64,000 nt of DNA, taken from positions 62,001-126,000 of the forward strand of contig JAGFNK010000100.1 in the NCBI GenBank assembly GCA_025769875.1, written 5' to 3'. Numbering within the stretch: the first letter of the stretch is position 1; the number at the start of each line of letters is the position of its first letter. This DNA comes from Russula earlei (Eukaryota; Basidiomycota; Agaricomycetes; Russulales; Russulaceae). Positions 59,201 to 64,000 of this stretch are shown piece by piece. The notes under the pieces were generated by a model. That model was given only the letters and a program-made list of their open reading frames with translations, made no database searches and was not told the DNA's origin. The position numbers and the translations under genes were made by a program.

Positions 59201-60895
59201 AAGGATCACACGGTCCACTTCTGGGACAGGAGCACAGGTGCCACCGTGAAGACCCTCCAGGGCCACTCCAATCGGGTCTTCGCTTTTGCATTTTCGCCAG
59301 ACGGCACCCAGATCGTCTCTGGGTCCGGAGATCGCATGGTCCGCATGTGGGACACGAGCACCGGTGGCACCGTCAAGACCCTCCAGGGCCACTCCGATTG
59401 GGTCTTTACCGTCGCGTTTTCGCCAGACGGCACCCAGATCGTCTCTGGGTCCGATGATCGCACGGTCCGCATCTGGGACACGAGCACCGGTGGCACCGTC
59501 AAGACCCTCCAGGGCCACTCCGATTCGGTCTTTACCGTCGCGTTTTCGCCAGACGGCACCCAGATCGTCTCTGGGTCCGATGATCGCACGGTCCGCATCT
59601 GGGACACGAGCACCGGTGGCACCGTCAAGACCCTCCAGGGCCACTCCGATCGGGTCCTCGTAGTCGCGTTTTCGCCAGATGGCACCCAGATCGTCTCTGG
59701 GTCCGGAGATAGCACGGTCTGCATCTGGGACACGAGCACCGGTGGCACCGTCAAGACCCTCCAGGGCCACTCCGATTGGGTCTTTACCGTCGCGTTTTCG
59801 CCAGACGGCTCCCAGATCGTCTCTGGGTCCAGGGATTGCACGATCCGCATCTGGGACACGAGCACCGGTGGCACCGTCAGGACCCTCCAGGGCCACTCCG
59901 GTTCGGTCTTTACCGTCGCGTTTTCGCCAGACGGCACCCAGATCGTCTCTGGGTCCAGGGATCGCACGGTCCGCATCTGGGACACGAGCACCTGTGGCAC
60001 CGTCAAGACCCTCCAGGGCCACGCGCTCCAGGGCCACTCCTCGCGGGTCACAGCTGTCACATTTTCGCCAGACGGCACCCAGATCGTCTCTGGGTCCGAG
60101 GATCGCACCGCCCGCATCTGGGACACGAGCACCGGTGGCACCGTCAGGACCCTCCAGGGCCACTCCGGTTCGGTCTTTACCGTCGCGTTTTCGCCAGACG
60201 GCACCCAGATCGTCTCTGGGTCCGGAGATCGCATGGTCCGCATGTGGGACACGAGCACCGGTAGCACCGTCAAGACCCTCCAGGGCCACTCCGATTGGGT
60301 CTTTACCGTCGCATTTTCGCCAGACGGCACCCAGATCGTCTCTGGGTCCGGAGATCGCACGGTCCGCATCTGGGACACGAGTACCGGTGGCACCGTCAAG
60401 ATCCTCCAGGGCCACTCCGATTGGGTCTTAACCGTCGCGTTTTCGCCAGACGGCACCCAGATCGTCTCTGGGTCCTCTGATCGCACGGTCCGCATCTGGG
60501 ACACGAGCACCGGTGGCACCGTCAAGACCCTCCAGGGCCACTCCGATCGGGTCTTCGACGTCGCGTTTTCGCCAGACGGAACCCAGATTGTCTTTGGGTC
60601 CGAAGATTACACAGTCCGCGTCTGGGACACAAGCACTGACACCATTGTGCAGACCCTCCAGAGCTACCCGTCACCAGTCCGTGCCATCGCAATGCAGGGC
60701 TTGTATTGCAGTATGGATGGCTGGGTCTTTAAAAGACATGCCGCCCATTCCATGAGACTATGTTGGGTGCCAGTGTCCTGCCGGTCGTACTATCAACACT
60801 CGTACAAATCCAGTTTAGTTCTATGCTCACAAGGTCGCACCGTTATCCTCCATTTCCCACCCAGCCAGTTAGCAAACCCACCTGCCTTAAAATGA
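56281..60895 (+). pseudogene. NACHT-WD40 NLR, unit 2, three frameshifts
   Basis: Near-identical to the unit-1 NLR, including the N-terminal exons, the GC-AG intron, the 18-nt exon and the NACHT core (FWLSGEAGTGKST, ILDALDECKDD). Three single-base changes break the frame: an extra T near 58,332, an extra C near 58,700, and a lost C near 59,073. The donor after the 18-nt exon is also weaker (GTCAGA for GTAAGA). The WD part (59,078-60,895) is itself open, with 12 full repeats instead of 13 and a different set of variable residues. An open WD array behind a broken NACHT part suggests recent inactivation, or sequence conversion of the repeats from another copy. Confidence 0.8.
59130..60660 (+). 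repeat. 126-bp coding tandem repeat array, 12 copies (WD40)
   Basis: Same 42-codon period as at 35,713. The extra 15-bp spacer unit (QGHAL) is again between repeats 7 and 8, so the loss of one repeat happened downstream of it. Confidence 0.95.
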
Positions 60896-62022
60896 TACAG
60901 ACGAAAGTTGTGACACCACGGCCTCGTTTACGATTTTTACTTTGAGGGGGTGCATTGAGCTCCTTCTAGATTTTGGAACTCGTTCTCGAAGGCGAAGACG
61001 TGTTTATATACGCGCAAGGTTTATGGTACATCTCTACGAGTCGGCTGGTATCGTACTGAGACTGAGACAGTTGCGTAGTCCGAAGGTGGATAGTGAAGGA
61101 AGCAAGAAAGGGATGATCTAGAACGCGCGAGGCGGCGTGCGTGCTGTCGAAAACGTCGTGGGCGACGGGTCTAATCTACGAGAAAAAGAAACGAAATGCC
61201 AAAAGGAGGTGGACATACGCGAGGATCGGTCTGGAACATGAGGGGGTGCGCATTGGCGAGGGTGGATGCACCATCAGCGGTGGGTCTAGTCTACAGAAAG
61301 AAGGAAGATATATACGGGACAGAACGTACGCGAAGTCAAGGCAGGGTTGAACGTCGTTCGAAGACGACGAGGATCGTGGCGTCGGACGAAGGCACAGGCA
61401 CCGTGATTCTTTTCAACGGGTGGATGATCGAGGCAAAGGGAGGCGGCGGAGAAGTTGGAGAAGGGAACATCGCTCGACGCGTGGGTGCGTGCTCCGACCT
61501 GGCGATCCGGTCTGGTCCAAGCTCATCCCGACCGCCACGTTGCTTGGTGACATGCTTGCATGCCATGCAGAACTCGAGTGCCTTGGCAAACAGGCCCCCT
61601 GCGAGCTTGTATGCGTGGACATCCCCGGCAGCACCACCATAGATGACGGCTGAGCCACACGGCTCACCGAGCAGCGTGCTGTTCCAACAGCAGGTCCATT
61701 TGCGCGGTCATCGAGGCGGGAACGCCTGGTGGTCTGTACACGAGGCTGTCAGCCGGTTGCTTGACGCAGGTATTGTCAGATTGGGAAACCTGGTATTGCT
61801 TGATACAGATGATCAGACGTGCTCATAAACTGTGCTGATGGCCCAGTTCGTTCAGTCAGTTCAAACACGTCTGTCACGCGTGACGCGTCTATCAGGACTC
61901 GGACTATCGCGAGGACGGCTCACAGCCATTTTCAACGGAAAATACAGACACCACCATCCACCAGTGACTCCTCGTCCGAGCCTGCTCCGTCCTCGTCATC
62001 CTCTTCGTCGTCTCCTCGTCGC

Positions 62023-63264
62023 TGACACCAGTTCCGATTCCCCATCGCTCGGAGCTTCTGGACCGAGCGCGGCACTTCCTAAGCTCCCCCCAGGTCATGC
62101 ACCAAGACTACGAATCTAAACGCGGCTTCCTAGCGGAGAAGGGTCTGGCGGATGGGGGGATACAATCGCTATTGCGCGAGATGGTGCGTGCCTCCTCTGT
62201 ATGCACCCCGCTTTCTAATAATGTTTTTATTGCCTTCCGCCCTCGCAGCTACCTGCCGTGCCGCCGCGGATGTATCCCGCACCTCCCCCGTCCTGTCTTC
62301 CCGGCCTTCTCGTAGGCACTTTCAAGCTTCTTTCATGGCTGACGGGAGGCTCGACCGTCCTGCTCTTTATCTACTACGTACGTACGCACGCACAGCACCC
62401 TCTCGCGTCTGCCGACCCCGCTCAGCGAGACGGATCCCTTGGCTCGCCCTAGCGATTCCTTCTCCCGCGCTTGAAGCGATCCGCCGTCGCCCGTCGCTCG
62501 CTGAAAACACCAAAGAGACCTCCTCGCTATGTTAACGGCCGCTTTGCACGACCTCAAAGAGGCACAGAAGGGCGCGTACGTGGATCTGCCTCATCCTGAT
62601 CCGTGGGAAGAGGTCGTTCCGTGGAGCGGGTGTAAGAGCCTGGGCGACGTCGCTGCAGCCGTAGAGCGTAGCGGTGACCATTTGCCCCATGTGACGCTAC
62701 TCCGCTGCACACTGACCGATCTCGCGGCACAAAAGAAGCCGGTGACGGCAGAGAATATCTTCCAAATGCTCCTTTCCACGAAGGCATCATCCATCTTGAA
62801 CATTGACGATGGTTATCAGGTATGACCCAGCGCTTCACCTTGACAAATGTCAATAAGTTGACATCTGGACTCGCTCGTCCTGTGTGCTGGTGGTAAGAAT
62901 CACTCTGGAAAACGGTCAATGGCGTTCCTCTCTTCCACGTCACGGCAAACGGTCCGTCATCGGGGTCACCCCATTGGTCTTATCATCCCCCGGATACTGC
63001 GACGTGGCCGACACCCCCTCTCTTGCCCGCATTGGCCAAGCTGCAGGACTCGGTTACCCATGTGGTGTCTGCACGCCAGACGCGCCGCTTCCAACACGCG
63101 CTTCAAGCATTGATCGACTTTACGGGCTACCTGACGACCAAGACGTACGCGCTGGCATCGGCGATGCATCGTTTGCCTGGCACGACGCCGTCATCTGTGA
63201 CGGCGATTGAGGAAGAGGAGATCCGTATGGACATCAAGGCGCTCAAAGGACTCGTGCTCAACCG
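62023..63264 (+). pseudogene. PEX14-like peroxin gene, unit 2, splice-site lesion
   Basis: Same Pex14-like blocks as unit 1. Both frame lesions of unit 1 are absent here: GLADGGIQSLLREM is continuous, and PTPPLLPALAKLQDSVTHVV leads in frame to the IDFTGYLTTKTYALA segment. However, the acceptor before the SLWKTLNG exon is changed from TAG to TAA (about 62,892-62,894), so splicing would move one base and lose the frame. The Ser-rich start is out of frame as in unit 1. Ends EIEE-like LKGLVLNR at 63,264; a possible further exon (RSRVRMDSVPGRRNTAG) follows. Confidence 0.55.
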
Positions 63265-63877
63265 GTAAGTTTAAATGAGCCAAAAGCTGGCAATGTGGAA
63301 TGGAAGCCGGCTTGTGGGTGTGAGTTCTTTCACGAGCTCGTGTCGTGAGAGAGGTCAGCAGGTCTCGGGTTCGTATGGACAGCGTACCTGGTCGCCGGAA
63401 CACAGCGGGAACAGCAGAGAGAGAAGCCACGGCCATAGCCATGGCAGCGGCAGCAGCGAGGCCGAATGGGCCGGTTTGGGTCAACGGATTGCGGGCCCAC
63501 ACGCTCGAAATCAATTGCACGACCCGTTTCGGGAACATGGGGATGGACATGGGGGACGGTGAGAACGCAGCTGCTGCAAACGTTCGTATTTGTTGTAAAG
63601 ATGATAACTGTGCCTTGCCTGCCACCCGCCCCCATTCGAACTGCCAACGCAACGCGATCGTTCACTCCCCGTGCAAAAAAAACGATCCAAGGTGGTGCTC
63701 AGCCAGAAATTCCGTCAACGTCTGCCGGAAAAAGTGTACCGTCGTGCGTCACGAGCGGAAGAGGCGGCCGACGCCAGATTAGTAGTCCCTTCACATGCGA
63801 GCGCATTTGCTTCCCAGTTGGGTTGCTCATGCCGTCAGTGGCAGCGCCATTCTCAAGAGATTGCCGGGGGTTCTGGC

Positions 63878-64000
63878 TGGTAGACATGATGTGACATATG
63901 AAACAGGCTTGACTTTGGTGGGAATGACAAATCTATACTTCAGCCATTGCCGACCTGTTTTGTTGTGGCTCCTCCCTCGCCCTACAAAGATGATAGTACC
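63878..64000 (+). other. Start of a third DUF6532-relic-type segment, cut by the window end
   Basis: The last 120 bp (CTATACTTCAGCCATTGCC, GACCTGTTTTGTTG, GGCTCCTCCC) match the beginnings of the relics at about 40,680 and 47,770. Confidence 0.6.

Larger units (their letters stand above)
54516..63877. repeat. Segmental duplication, unit 2 (about 9.4 kb, direct)
   Basis: Copy of 31,120-40,613. It carries the open DUF1992 3' part, a degenerate Crinkler-like 5' remnant, an NLR with three frameshifts and 12 full WD repeats, and a PEX14-like gene. Homology to the following segment continues towards the window end. Confidence 0.9.

Overview
The window is nuclear DNA of a filamentous basidiomycete, most likely an agaricomycete. 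The genes carry many short (about 45-65 nt) GT-AG introns. The conserved set (CDC7 kinase, MOB1, ceramide synthase, U5-40K, U1A/U2B'', PPIL4, P5C dehydrogenase) is eukaryotic. DUF6532-type genes, a NACHT-WD40 NLR, a Crinkler-like nuclease and a BTB protein are typical of agaricomycete accessory regions. All reading was done by eye; no database search was run.

Positions 1-31,000 are mainly a conserved gene block. In order: U5 snRNP 40 kDa protein (-) divergent from RRP7 (+); three small stand-alone dsRNA-binding-domain genes (-); a WBP2-like GRAM protein (-); an intron-containing tRNA; CDC7 kinase; a UBP16-like deubiquitinase; a small unknown SH3-like protein (-); MOB1 (-); a DJ-1/PfpI (Hsp31-like) gene with one frameshift; a 120-bp foldback element; a fourth dsRBD gene (-); U1A/U2B'' (-); ceramide synthase; PPIL4 cyclophilin; a BTB protein; and P5C dehydrogenase.

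Positions 31,000-64,000 are an accessory region built by segmental duplication. A unit of about 9.4 kb occurs twice in direct orientation (about 31,120-40,613 and 54,516-63,877). Each unit holds, in order, a DnaJC28/DUF1992 gene (or its 3' part), a broken 5' end of a Crinkler-like gene facing left, an NLR with near-identical 42-residue WD40 repeats facing right, and a PEX14-like gene. The copies have decayed differently: the NLR is open in unit 1 and has three frameshifts in unit 2, while the DUF1992 domain is frameshifted in unit 1 and open in unit 2, where it is fused in frame to a kinase gene. Between the units lie two further related segments (about 40,620-43,497 and 47,633-52,200). Each is a DUF6532-type gene relic broken by a different DNA transposon, on either side of a nearly full-length Crinkler-like P-loop/PD-(D/E)XK nuclease gene (44,218-47,240).

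The most interesting signals are: (1) the NLR/Crinkler-like arrangement, which suggests an ancestral head-to-head sensor/nuclease pair; (2) a family of about 90-residue dsRBD-only proteins with identical intron positions; (3) a transposon group with terminal inverted repeats starting (G)CATCAGG and 2-bp target duplications, represented by a 120-bp foldback, a 1.5-kb and a 2.8-kb element, two of them defined by empty sites inside the window; and (4) two AT-rich islands that share a twin-hairpin layout but not sequence.
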